A stretch of DNA of 64,000 nt from Manduca sexta (Eukaryota > Arthropoda > Insecta > Lepidoptera > Sphingidae): positions 14,078,920 to 14,142,919 of the forward strand of contig NC_051129.1 of assembly GCF_014839805.1 (NCBI RefSeq), given 5' to 3'. Within the stretch, counting starts at the first letter, position 1, and each line of letters opens with the position of its first letter. The notes under the pieces were generated by a model that saw nothing but the letters and a program-made list of their open reading frames with translations, made no database searches and was not told the origin of the DNA. Made by a program: the position numbers and the translations under genes. Positions 53,406 through 63,978 of the stretch are shown here, piece after piece.

Positions 53406-53447
53406 CTTTGTGGTCAAGCTTTGTACCTACAAAGCTTGACCACAAAG
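53406..53447. repeat. Perfect 20-bp inverted repeat, 2-nt spacer
   Basis: Arms 53406-53425 (CTTTGTGGTCAAGCTTTGTA) and 53428-53447 are exact complements; the spacer is CC. Not part of a recognised element. Confidence 0.93.
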
Positions 53448-53697
53448 ACGACTATTCGATTAGACCTTGAGCTAAGATCCTGATTGGATTTGATTCACAA
53501 AAATTTGCTAGAGATTTTTGATACGAAATATTATCTATGTTGCCATAGAATTTATCCTGTAATAACGACAGGCTTATTCCGGATATGATGTTACAGGGAG
53601 ATACATACATATTACATACGTTAAACTTAGATAACTTCTCTTTTTGCTTCAAGGGTGTATTTGTATACCTGTAATGAAAAATAATAACAAGGGCTCG

Positions 53698-53935
53698 TAC
53701 CTATGACTTTTCTAAAATTATGTGTGTATTCTTTGTGAATTATCGCTTGCTTTAACGGTAAATGAAAACATCGTGACGAAATCATGCCTGAGAAGTTATG
53801 AATAGCAATTTTGAAGGTGTGTGAAGACTTCCAATCAGCACTAGGGCAGCGTGGTGGCCTAAGACATAAACCTCTCAGTAGTAGAGGCCCGTGCCCAGCA
53901 GTAGGACAGTATGTAAAACAGGGCTGATATTGTTA
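53698..53935 (+). repeat. SINE family B without its head
   Basis: ATTATGTGTGTATTCTTTGT, CGCTTGCTTTAACGGTAAAT, TGAAGGTGTGTGAAGACTTC, AGTAGTAGAGGCCCGTGCCC and AGGGCTGATATTGTTA. Confidence 0.7.
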
Positions 53936-54385
53936 TAAAAATACGACAACTTGTAGAACAACAACGACCCTAGTCTTCTGCCAATATATCATATTTTATC
54001 AACTTTTATTGCAAGAGATTTCCACAGACGAAGCCACGAACAAAAGCAAGATCAATAAATACCATACGACCCACATAGAATTATTCAAACGACACACTAG
54101 CTGCATACGGGTTACAAAATAAATATTGACACAAATTATAACTTACTGTTGCCTTAAACGCAATTTAATTAAGTGTTATTAAGTACTGTTTATTTGTATC
54201 TCACGATGAATATGAATGTGAATTAATATTTTATGACAAAAAATGACACAGTTGGACATTAAAAATGACACACTTGGACATTTCTATATTTCGTGTCAGG
54301 GTCAGTGTTGGTGTAATTATGTGGTTATGATTTATGTGTTGTTTAGTCGATTATTTATTTGCAATAAATGGTAAATATAAACGGA
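53936..54385. other. AT-rich unassigned sequence
   Basis: Includes a short direct repeat, AAAATGACACA then TTGGACATT, twice at 54239-54283. Confidence 0.4.
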
Positions 54386-54450
54386 GAGCGGCGATAGCCT
54401 AGTTGGGAATGCAACGGTTTGTCGGAATGATTGCCTTAGGTTCAAAGTCG
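54386..54450 (+). repeat. SINE family B, head fragment
   Basis: GAGCGGCGATAGCCTAGTTG (A box) and CCTTAGGTTCAAAGTC (decayed B box). Confidence 0.6.
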
Positions 54451-54665
54451 ATATACAATTTTAAATATTCGAAGTATATGTTATAAGTTTTTATCGCTTG
54501 ATTCGGTGGTGAAGGGATACATGAAGAATATGCCAACTATAGCATGAATCCTGGCAAAAGGGAAGGAGACACGTGTCCATTTGACGTTTTTGATTTAACG
54601 CAGTATTATTTTCTGTCTTAATTATAACAATTGTGGGTATTTATCGTTTTAGTATGATTCCAGCT

Positions 54666-54906
54666 TTTTTTTATACAGGCACGCACTGCCCCTGATGGTA
54701 AGTAGAGTGAACTCAAATAGAATGTAGACAGACGAGAGACGATTACCCCTCGACAGTCGACACAATTATGCCGGCCTGTTGGAATCGTATATACACAGGC
54801 TGATCCCGGAACGCGACACTTATGTAGGCTACTATGGTGGGTTTTAACACTTTGTATACTGAGGTCGCTATCCAGGTGGATATAAAATATATCCTACCAC
54901 CAACAG
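54666..54906 (+). repeat. Family A, full-length copy
   Basis: TTTTTTTATACAGGCACGCA, CTGCCCCTGATGGTAAGTAG, GATTACCCCTCGACAGTCGA, CACAATTATGCCGGCCTGTT, GGCTGATCCCGGAACGCGAC, GGCTACTATGGTGGGTTTTA, GTGGATATAAAATATATCCT and ACCACCAACAG. Downstream sequence to about 54955 is shared with 59358-59406. Confidence 0.75.
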
Positions 54907-54955
54907 TATCAAGATGCGGTGCGCTAGGAAAACCTTTTAATAGTATCACTAAGCC

Positions 54956-55260
54956 TTACTTAGCGCAGCTCTGTGTAAAGGCGTTACGGAAAAATGACAA
55001 CGTTGACAGCTCGCTACGCATCCTTGCACAACTTGACTACCTCACACATGTAAACGCGCCCTAATAAGCAACTCATTTATTCCATCTCACAATAGAAGGG
55101 CACGAAGAAACTAGCAAGCGTTGTTAGTTGTTAATAAGCTTAGGCTGAGTGCACTTGTTAACTCCGATCGTTATCAAAACACAAATAACGTTTTTAAATA
55201 ATTTAATTATGGTGGTTATTGTTTTTACTGACAGTACACTGGTGGACAAGTGCGAGGTAT
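54956..55260. other. Unassigned sequence
   Basis: Nothing recognised. Confidence 0.4.
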
Positions 55261-55460
55261 CTATACTAATATATAAAGATGAAGGGTTTGTTTGTTTGAA
55301 CGCGCTAATGTCAGGTACTACTAAGCCGATTTTAATCACTAATAGAAATCTACATATATGACTCCTCAGCTATAAGATTTTTATCCCGGGAATATATAAA
55401 GCGGGACTTTTACCCCGGAAAAACTTGTTCACGCAGGCGGAGCTACTACTACCAAAAGCT
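55261..55460 (+). repeat. Helitron-like element, family N, clearest copy
   Basis: TATACTAATATATAAAGATG, AAGGGTTTGTTTGTTTGAAC, GCGCTAATGTCAGGTACTAC, TAAGCCGATTTTAATCA, GATTTTTATCCCGGGAATAT, TTTACCCCGGAAAAACTTGT and TCACGCAGGCGGAGC. The start and the CACGCGGGCGAAGC-type end are hallmarks of this very abundant lepidopteran group. Confidence 0.6.
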
Positions 55461-56280
55461 CCAGCGTATGTAGTACACCTCCAAATTCTACCCCTTCCTT
55501 CCAAACGGCCACTACCTTTACTCAGGGAGTGGTAATGTTACCATAATTTATTTCGTACTCTGATATAGGAAGAATTGTGGTCACTTGCGACTTTTTCCTA
55601 CGTTTATGTAAGCTTGTATTATCGGAGACCCACTAGTTAGCTAAAAATAACAGTCCTTCCCAAAATACTCTTAAACTTGGTAGGCAATTATAAAAACTTT
55701 CAATCCTAATTAAATTCAATTCCTAGCCAAACTATAATTACTTACCTCTCATTAATGGAATTAAATTCCCATAGACACGCCTCCTTCGGCCTGCAGTGTA
55801 AAATCATAAGTTCATCGACCTCGCACCGTCCAAATTGAATAATTTTGTGGTAGAGCGTAGTAAAGATTAATATCGTAAACTAAAGCATTCAATTGATGCC
55901 TCGTAATTCTAAATATTGTTGTAAGGGAAGCAATCCGTGACGCTGTAATTGGCGGGCGAAAGGTACACTTGCGGGACGCCGGTTCGAATTCCGGGTCGGT
56001 TTTGTTGGTGTTAAGCCAATTAAATTATTAAACTGGGATTCAATTAGTGCTTTGTTTTTAAATAATATTTTGATTGCAGACATAACGTTATTACAAAGGT
56101 TTGATATGAAAGGAACATTTTAATTTTATTTTAAACTTAAAAGCCTAACCTAACCTAACCACAATATTTTAAAGACAACGGAATGTTTTGAAGTGCGTCA
56201 AATTGTTTTATAACACAAACTCGTAACCAAATTACTCAAAGTAATGAAATCAGATACATAAGTATGTATATATACTAGAT
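55461..56280. other. Unassigned sequence with a tRNA-like remnant and telomere-like repeat
   Basis: 55930-56000 has GCGGGACGCCGGTTCGAATT and CCGGGTCGG, a B-box-like head without the rest of a SINE. The telomere-type repeat is listed separately. Confidence 0.4.
56144..56160. repeat. Short interstitial telomere-type repeat
   Basis: CCTAACCTAACCTAACC is three and a half units of CCTAA/TTAGG, the usual arthropod telomere repeat. Confidence 0.6.
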
Positions 56281-56570
56281 TTTTTTCGAGATTCTACCCT
56301 CGTGAGATAGCTTTCCCGCCACGAAAGTAAGTAGGATTCAATAGCGACATCCGTACGACACTAACGCGATCTACTTAACGAATCTGATTAAAATTCCCAT
56401 TCTTATAGAAACAAATTACCGAAATATTTTCTTTTTATATGTTAATCTAGGACATGCTCAAACTGTGTGCAAAATTTCTTCTAAATCCGTTTAATTGTCT
56501 CTGCGTTTACTTGTACAAACATACAAACATGTCACACTTTCCCATTTATAATATTATATAGACTATTTAG
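56281..56570 (-). repeat. Decayed Helitron-like element
   Basis: ATTCTACCCTCGTGAGATAG, TTAATCTAGGACATGCTCAA, CTGTGTGCAAAATTTCTTCT, AAATCCGTTTAATTGTCTCT and GCGTTTACTTGTACAAACAT follow the layout of 25551-25855. Confidence 0.45.
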
Positions 56571-56740
56571 AAGATAAATAGTCAGACTAGTAAGGTTAAA
56601 TAATTTGAATAAATTTTGCAAAATGTTATATCATTTTTAATTAAAATCAAATGGTGTATGTACATTTACGAATATATTTAGTTTACTCACTTTGTCGTGG
56701 CTATAGAAAATTCAAATTGATTATAATTTTTTTGTATTTT

Positions 56741-56900
56741 TTAACCGACTTCAAAAAAAAGGAGGAGGTTATCAATTCGACGTGAATTTTTTTTTTTTTT
56801 TGTATGTTTGTTACCTCAGAACTCGCTCATTTATGAACCGATTTGGAAAATTCTTTTTTTATTCGAAAGAATTTCTCTCCAGATTGGTCCCATAATTTTT
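56741..56900 (+). repeat. AACCGACTTC-type repeat start
   Basis: TTTTAACCGACTTCAAAAAA, AAGGAGGAGGTTATCAATTC, a T15 run, TGTATGTTTGTTACCTCAGA and ACTCGCTCATTTATGAACCG. I recognise this as a very common lepidopteran repeat start; the 3' part is not clear. Confidence 0.5.
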
Positions 56901-57384
56901 TTTTATATTTAATTTAAAATTACTTTCAAGTCTAAAAAGTTTTGTTGCCTACAAAATTTAAACAAGGAATGTTATAAAATAGAAATTAAATTTTCAATGC
57001 AATTTGCAACTATGATACCTCAATGCAAATTGTATGCACGAACATATTTTTTCCAGTAATTTCTATACAACGTTTTATTGCACCATTCAGGTCTTTGTAA
57101 CTTTTTAGACTGGATGCGACCAATTGTTGTCCATTTTCGAAGTCTAGTCTTGACAATATAAGAGAAAGGATCTGAACGTGCGCGGACAATAAAATGAGGT
57201 TATTACTTCAAAAAATATAGATAGAGGTGCTATAAAAAACGTGTTATGTAAATTTGAAATGCATCGTGGTCAGTATTCACTATCGAAAAACCATTTTTAG
57301 AAAAAATAAGTATTCTTAGAAAAATGATAAAGCCTGCTATGATAATGGGGTCATCCCCTATGAAATCAAATTACGGAATGGGTA
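56901..57384. other. Unassigned sequence
   Basis: AT-rich; may be the decayed remainder of the preceding repeat. Confidence 0.35.
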
Positions 57385-57455
57385 AACGTGGCAAATACTA
57401 CCGTCACTAGTTGCGCCTCTGCCGACCCCTTTGGTGTCGAAAGGCATATAAGTAA
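57385..57455 (+). repeat. SINE family C, 3' fragment
   Basis: AACGTGGCAAATACTACCGT, CACTAGTTGCGCCTCTGCCG and ACCCCTTTGGTGTCGAAAGG. Confidence 0.45.
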
Positions 57456-57537
57456 TACTTGCCAGTCATCCTTCTATTAACGTTTGAATGTTTTTTTTGT
57501 AATACTGCTCTTAATATCTGAACTTTTTGTACGAGGA

Positions 57538-57640
57538 TGGCAAAGAGACCACAATGCACGTGACGGTAAGTGGTACGGCCCAGATAACAATAGATGATTA
57601 CCCCTCGCCAGTCGACACAATTTTGTCGGCCTGTGCCTAC
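57538..57640 (+). repeat. Family A, left part
   Basis: GTGACGGTAAGTGGTACGGC, GATGATTACCCCTCGCCAGT and CGACACAATTTTGTCGGCCT. Confidence 0.55.
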
Positions 57641-58005
57641 TAACGTTCGATCAATGAACGTTCTCAATCGCTCAGAGATTAAGGTAAGAATAATCCAATC
57701 AAAATGTCATCTATAATGTCAAACATACTTTACTTATTATGTTATCTGTTTAATATCATCATCAGCAAAAGTGTCAATATCGTTTATTGAAATTGGCTGT
57801 AAATTACAAATATTACACATAGTAATAACAATTTCATTAGCACTCTCATAAAACATAAATTGATTTGTATGTTCTATTATTTAATTAAGTTTTATATCTA
57901 TTTCAAAACAGATTTTCTAGAATACATGTAATTTAAACATAAATGGATGAAAGCGGTTTTCGATACTAGACAATTTACTTGTGAAATCGCTGTCTTACTA
58001 TTTCT
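57641..58005. other. Unassigned sequence
   Basis: Nothing recognised. Confidence 0.4.
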
Positions 58006-58219
58006 TTGCTGGTAGTAGGATGTATATTATATCCGCCCGGATTACGACCACCGTAAACAAGATGTTAAAACCCGCCATAGTGGCCCACCGAAGTGTGTCG
58101 CGTTCCGGGATCATTCAGTGTAAATCCGGTTTAAATAAGCCGGCATAATTGTGTCGACTGCGGAGGGGTAACCATCTTTCGTCACTCGACACTCTATAGG
58201 ATCCCACTCCACTTACCAT
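58006..58219 (-). repeat. Family A, full-length copy
   Basis: TTGCTGGTAGTAGGATGTAT, ATCCGCCCGGATTACGACCA, CACCGAAGTGTGTCGCGTTC, AGCCGGCATAATTGTGTCGA, GGAGGGGTAACCATCTTTCG and CCACTCCACTTACCAT. Confidence 0.7.
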
Positions 58220-59119
58220 AAAAAATAATAATAATAAAAAACAAGTTTCTATATTACCTTGTTCATGGTGGAAAAAGAGATTTAAAATTTTCATAGTTCC
58301 CCCTTTATTTAAGTATCTTTCGGGATTATTAAAAAAAAATTACTTAAAAAATACAGAATCCTGTGATAAATATTCAATTTGTGCAAAAAAAATATAAAAT
58401 AAAACCTCGTAACAGTAAACAAGTGAAATATTTAGTAAAAGTTGATGATCTATTGAAACATACGCATATCGCAGGATACTATTACAAGGTTCTATGTTAT
58501 ATTTGATGAGCAAATTGAATTATATATACTTATTACATGATTCGAAGTCTTTTTCAGCGAAAAATTTGAATAATCCCGAAAGATAAATAAAGGAGAACCG
58601 TGAATTATTGTCTTTCCCATTTTAATTAACATGAATTTTTTTAATCTCCGATTGGCAACATAGGTAGAAATTAACATAGGACCTTGTTATAGTGAGCGAG
58701 CGATATGGTAACGTACCATTGTCCTCACCGCTTCCATTCCTCGTATTCCCACACTTTTGTATCCCTTTTTCAATTTACAAATTAACTTCAGGTCGTCGAC
58801 TTCTTTATTTGATAACGCCCCCAGTGATGGCTTCAAAAGCCGTCCATGAGGGCCCAAGGGACCCGCGCGTTGCACCGACTTCGATTGCTATTCCAAGTTC
58901 ACAGAAACATTAAATATTCCCGCGAGATCAGCTAAATATCAAAGAATCCTTTACTATCTTTGTGAATGGATAATCTTTGTGAATTCGCTCAGGTATAGAG
59001 CAAGTTCTATCTGTGGTACTAATGAGCCGGTTTTGGTAGAACCACGGTCTAATGGCACATAATTCAATTCAATCACTTGGCAGTTCCACTGTCCTTTGCA
59101 ATTTTTGTTTCTTTATAAG
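58220..59119. other. Unassigned sequence
   Basis: 900 bp, AT-rich first half; nothing recognised. Confidence 0.4.
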
Positions 59120-59358
59120 GGCCCTGCGAAATGATTCAACTGCACCGGTAAGTGAAGTGAGGTTCAATAGAATGTAGACTGGCGAGAGATGAGTACCCCT
59201 CGACAGTCGACAAAATTATGCCGGCCTATTCGAACCGGATATATACAGGCTGATCTCGGAACTCAACACACTTAGGTGGGTCACTATGGCGGGTTTTAAC
59301 ACTTTGTATAGTGAGGTCGCTATCCAGGTGGATATAAAATATATCCTACCACCAACAG
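59120..59358 (+). repeat. Family A, full-length copy
   Basis: GCACCGGTAAGTGAAGTGAG, GTTCAATAGAATGTAGACTG, GTACCCCTCGACAGTCGACA, TGCCGGCCTATTCGAACCGG, GGTCACTATGGCGGGTTTTA and ACCACCAACAGT. Confidence 0.75.
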
Positions 59359-59405
59359 TATCAAGATACGGTGCGCTAGGAAAAACCTTTTAATAGTATC
59401 AATAA

Positions 59406-59498
59406 GCACACTTGGTGGGTCACTATGGCGGGCTTTAACACGTTGTGTACGGTGGTCCCTATCCGAGCGGATATAAAATATATCCTACCACCAGCAAA
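59406..59498 (+). repeat. Family A, right half repeated
   Basis: ACACTTGGTGGGTCACTATG, GCGGGCTTTAACACGTTGTG, TACGGTGGTCCCTATCCGAG, CGGATATAAAATATATCCTA and CCACCAGCAAA. It lies 47 bp after the preceding full copy in the same direction. Confidence 0.7.
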
Positions 59499-59849
59499 TG
59501 GATATGAATTCACCTACCTTGCGTTACTTTATTAACGAATGTAAAAGCCCCGTCACGTTTACAAAAACCTCTTGATGTGAAAACTTTAAACAAAACGTGC
59601 ATGAAGAAATTTCTAACTGCAATTTATGATAAAACTATGTTTGAATATTAACCCCTAGACGGGACTATGTTTTATTTAACATTTAAATGTATTAAAAATA
59701 CTTTTTAGTTTTTCTTAACATTTATTATTAGTTGAAATAGTCTTTTGTTATCTTAAAATGTAAATATACAAAGGAAACAGTATGCTGAATACTAGATGAT
59801 AGTTTAACCATCATCATAATCCTCCCCCAAAGATTTCCAGATCGAACAA
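59499..59849. other. AT-rich unassigned sequence
   Basis: Nothing recognised. Confidence 0.4.
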
Positions 59850-60262
59850 TTTTTTTTTTTTGCGCAATTGCCGTGGTTATCCCCGGAGGTACACTGCTAA
59901 TGGTGTACAAGCGATTCCCCGGCTTAGCAACCACGGCAGCCCCATGATGAGTTGGTGGGCCCTACCGCTATCACTGGAGGCGCGGCAGCCTGCAGCTAGA
60001 CGGTCTTTAGGCCCGGGAGGAAGATGGGAGGGGATAGACGGAAGGAAGAGAAGGGGAAGGAGTAAGAGTTACTAGAATGGTTGGAAGGGAAGGGAAGGGA
60101 AATGTTCACGAACCCTTAAATAGACCTCACTGTGAATTTAGCAACCATGAGATATACACACGAGCTGTGTGCCCAGGGTCGCGGCAAATGTTCCCCCGTG
60201 CATGGGCGTGCATTGGGTATGGAGACCAAGCGCACAAGAATTGCCTCGGGGGGGGATCGAAC
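59850..60262 (+). repeat. Family Q, copy 2
   Basis: T run, GTGGTTATCCCCGGAGGTAC, AGCGATTCCCCGGCTTAGCA, GGTCTTTAGGCCCGGGAGGA, a purine-rich GGAAGGGAAGGGAAGGGAAA block, GTGCCCAGGGTCGCGGCAAA and AGCGCACAAGAATTGCCTCG. Runs of purines on the plus strand explain the long open frames here, which are not real genes. Confidence 0.45.
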
Positions 60263-60480
60263 TATTGGCAGCAGCCTGCATCAGGCGACCTCCTGATACT
60301 TTTATTAGGTCTTCTGTCCAACTTGTGCGTGGACGTCCAATGTTGCGCTTGCCTGTTCGTGGCTTCCACTACAGAACCTTCGTGCCCCATCGGCCATCTA
60401 ATTCTTTCTATGTTTTGTTTTGAAGGACATTGTCCACATAATGCCCTGCAATTGAAATGGGATTGTGTCAGACTTATCAT
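60262..60480 (-). pseudogene. LINE C-terminal remnant (RTE-like), frameshifted
   Basis: On the minus strand one frame reads GKRNIGRPRTSWTEDLIKVS followed by GGRLMQAAANSS, matching the GKRxxGRPxxRWxDDxxKxAGxxWxxxAQ block of RTE-type LINEs. Just upstream a neighbouring part fits RWGTKVL with a stop before WKPRTGKR. It is a decayed copy, 5'-truncated, next to the Q repeat, which may be its 3' region. Confidence 0.55.
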
Positions 60481-60539
60481 AATTCGTACCAATCAGAGAA
60501 GCTGTATACCAACATTGCAACGGAATAGGGGATAAAATA

Positions 60540-61108
60540 GTTTGGAAACGGGGAGTGAAACTGGGGTAGGTGATAATAAAAACATGTACAGGAAATCCCT
60601 TAACTATCAATCATTAAAAAAAAACGTAAAATAGAAATTTCTATTATAAACACAAAGGTCTTCCCTAATTCGCAAACAATGCTATTCCCAATTAGGCAAT
60701 CTTCGCATTCGCTTAGAGAACACTAACTAAAACAAATCAACCTGCGAGACTGTTTTGCGGTCTCGGCCATCTGTCATAAAACGACATATGGTGTTTTTAC
60801 GGCCCTACGATTTGTTTGTATAGCTGTCCCTTTTCGTCTCGCATTGTTTTGTATCTCCATCCCGCTCTCACCCCGTTTTCCTTCAAGGTGCGGGGGTAAT
60901 TGAAACTGAACACTGCATGCGGGTTAAGTGAAAGGACTCGTCTTGCCATAGATTAAGTTTACAGATATGACATATTAACCCAATTTAGCTCAACGCATTT
61001 ATGTATGATCGACCTGCTTTAGACCGTATTTAGTAAGCGTAGACTGCCAATGTACGTACTACGTTAAATTTAATGAATAATATTTTGTATTGGGACGGAT
61101 TTTGGATG
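60540..61108. other. Unassigned sequence
   Basis: Nothing recognised. Confidence 0.4.
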
Positions 61109-61196
61109 AAGCGGCAATCGCCTAGCTGGGTGAGCAACAGACTGCCGAGACGAATGTCCGAAGGTTCCAATCCCAAGGACATACACCTCTGACTTT
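61109..61196 (+). repeat. SINE family B, head fragment
   Basis: AAGCGGCAATCGCCTAGCTG (A box), ACTGCCGAGACGAATGTCCG and AAGGTTCCAATCCCAAGGAC (B box), ending at ACACCTCTGACTTTATA. Confidence 0.65.
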
Positions 61197-63270
61197 ATAT
61201 ATGAATACTGGAATAAAACAGGCAAATTTGTTATAAGACATACTATACATCTCTTAAAGCCACCAACCAACAAACGTATATCACTGCTAATATTGAATTC
61301 CCAAAGCTTGCAGTTCAATTTGATTGACAGGAAAATCAAATTTTAATTTAAATAAATAATTATAATGTCTTATTAATTATGATATGATTCCCTGGTGGTA
61401 CACACTACACCTATCTTAACACATAAAAAGACACGTAGAACTTTGAAATACAAAGTACTGCGCTGTTGACCTTAAAACATTAAACTGTGTCATAATGCCC
61501 AGTAACATCATAAACACGAAACAATTGATTAATCCTTAGAATTCTCTCTGTATCGCCTACCAAAATTTCAAAGAACAATAAATTCCATCGATTATCAAAG
61601 TATTTATTGCTTTGTAAAAAGGCGTCACATTCATTCGATTTTCTGCGTAATTTTCTAAATAATCTGATGGGTTTCTCACGTTCCTATAGTTTCCGCATTA
61701 CACGGGTTGTAGCGTGTAGTTTTTGCTCCAGTATTCTGGGAAATATTTGTAACGTACCAAACCATGGCGCGCACGGTGTTTATTACGAATTGTTAATTGG
61801 CATCAGACACCTAGGATTAGTTAGAGTTTTAAATACTGGTAAAGTTCAGGAAATATTTTACTACCGACTTTAGTAAATCAAGATAGACAGTGTTTATTTT
61901 AGTGATAACGGAACTCGACAGTTTTAGAATATCTATCGTTTTAATCCACAAGGAAATTAAATAATATTTATAGATTCAAATTAATTATAATTCAAAGCAA
62001 AGATCAGTCGACATATAACTTCGACGAACAAAAGTGTTTCAATAGTGACTAGTTACCATCCAGCTTAGTCTGCTTTCGATGCATATTGTCTGACTTAGGA
62101 TTAATAAAACAAAATAAGCTATTTAAGTAACACACTACGTCACAGTAGCTAACCAGTCTGTTACAATCATTTAAATAGAGGCTGAATGAAGTCAGGCATG
62201 CAAACGGTCGTAAAATAAAAAAAAATCATTTTGTAAAATATTTGAAAGAGTATGTGCTGACGACTTCACATTGGGGTGAGTATAAATGTGAAAGAAACAA
62301 GCAATGATGTTTCTCGGAAGTTGAGACACTATAGGCATTATGAAGAGCGGATTTTACCCCATGCGATTATTGTACTCAGTGTCCACATTATAGGAGCGAA
62401 GGAACAATGACCTATCATAAACTAGGACCCACCTTTGTCGTGTTATTACCCTGCGTCCATCTTTAAACTCATGTTAAATATAAATAATTATTGATTAACG
62501 ACTACCCAACGTTTATTTATGCTTATCGTAAAATATTAAATGTAAATTTTTCCATTTAATAATTCAGTTTTAGAGGTCCGGCGAGAGGTCATTTTTTGCA
62601 TACGTTCAGTTTAGTAATGTTTAATGGAATTAATATGCAAACTGCTTATAGGTTTGGCATTGGCTTAACAATGTATGGTAATGTAAAGATTCCGTCTGAA
62701 ACGTGTATACATATTCATGATCGCTTGAGAACGTCTGATTCGAATTATTTTGGCATATTTAATTTGACTAAAATGGAGTATGACGCAACCGTCACGTCTT
62801 GTGTCAATCCCATTGATCTCGTAATAAGTGATGTATTTAATTATTGCTCTAAATATATATATTATTACTTTAACTGTCGGACGTCCCGTTATTTAATTGG
62901 GGCCATTAGAATTAGAGTGATTTTCTGAGTAGTTCTTAATAAATAAAATCAACAATTATTTTATTCACTTACTTGCTTAGTAACACGGTATAAGGCATTA
63001 ACTGGCTGTTTGGAAATAATGGAATAATAATAAATGTATGATTATAATTTGCGTGGTATGAGGCATCTTTGAGAGACAGTGGCAAGCTTTGTAAGCTTAT
63101 GCCATAATGCCCTCTCAGTTTCAGATATGACGTAGACTCCTAAAGACTATTTTCCTACGAAAAGGGATACAATAATACGCGATTTGGCAAATATAAACCC
63201 TAACCATATAACTTAAGAAGTCTTTTAAAATACGCAATTAAGATATTCTAACGGTACTTCTTCATCAATC
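61197..63270. other. 2 kb with no recognised gene or repeat
   Basis: One of the longest repeat-poor stretches. It contains a 110-codon open frame at 62596-62928 (plus) with no known motif, and an 88-codon one at 61607-61873. Both are compatible with chance. Confidence 0.4.
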
Positions 63271-63417
63271 ATGCTCGTGGCAGGATTTTTGTATCCGTGC
63301 AGACAGCGACCGCCGTGCACAAGGTGTTAAAACCCACCATACTTTTACTTGCCCATGTAAGTATGTCGCGTTGGGTGATCAGTCTGTGTATACAGTTTCA
63401 AACTGGCATAATTTTCT
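63271..63417 (-). repeat. Family A, right half
   Basis: CTCGTGGCAGGATTTTTGTA, TCCGTGCAGACAGCGACCGC, CACAAGGTGTTAAAACCCAC, GTATGTCGCGTTGGGTGATC and AACTGGCATAATTTTC. Confidence 0.55.
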
Positions 63418-63978
63418 TCTTCTTCCTTTAATTATCGAGATATAATTACTTATTACTCATTAGGGGACACTTTATATGGACCTTTTCATTTACAACCCAC
63501 TTACTATCAGTGCATCGAAGTTCCCGTGTTAAAAACTCAACTCCAATTTTTAAATATCGGTTATAATACCCAGATGAGGAATTCCAAAGGTACCTAATAC
63601 ATCCGTTCAAATCTCTCGGCGTATCAAACGATGTACCGTGAAGTGATCACGCGTGTAACAGCCTCAGAAACAACACGAGATCACGGCGCGTTATAACTTC
63701 ACGCCGATTGCCGGTGACGTGGGCAGACAAGTGTGTAATCGACGACGGCCGGATATCGCTTTTGTGATTTTATTACGTTAATTGTTATTACACGTATATT
63801 GTGAAGGTTTGGATTTAGTTTTTGTTTCTATTATTCTCTTCATTATCAGTGATAGAATCTTTTTCCTTAGGTGGCCACGGAAACCAATGGTTATAACCCA
63901 TATAATGTCATAGCTTATGCTGATATGACCACTCGGTTGTCGAGATGTGGACATGACGCCTGTTTTTCTAATATGTAG
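63418..63978. other. Unassigned sequence with a CpG-rich islet
   Basis: 63640-63775 is CpG-rich (GATCACGCGTGTAACAGCC, ATCACGGCGCGTTATAAC, CGACGACGGCCGGATATCGC). No frame or repeat recognised; could be a promoter or exon edge. Confidence 0.35.

Noticed and set aside
55930..56000. tRNA gene
   Set aside because: Only a B-box-like arm is present; no acceptor or anticodon stem could be folded.
60077..60535. 152-codon open frame on the plus strand
   Set aside because: It crosses a purine-rich repeat (family Q) and runs antisense to a recognisable LINE remnant; no domain is visible.
62596..62928. 110-codon open frame in a repeat-poor stretch
   Set aside because: Not called as a gene: no known motif, no splice or promoter evidence, and a few frames of this length are expected by chance in the window.
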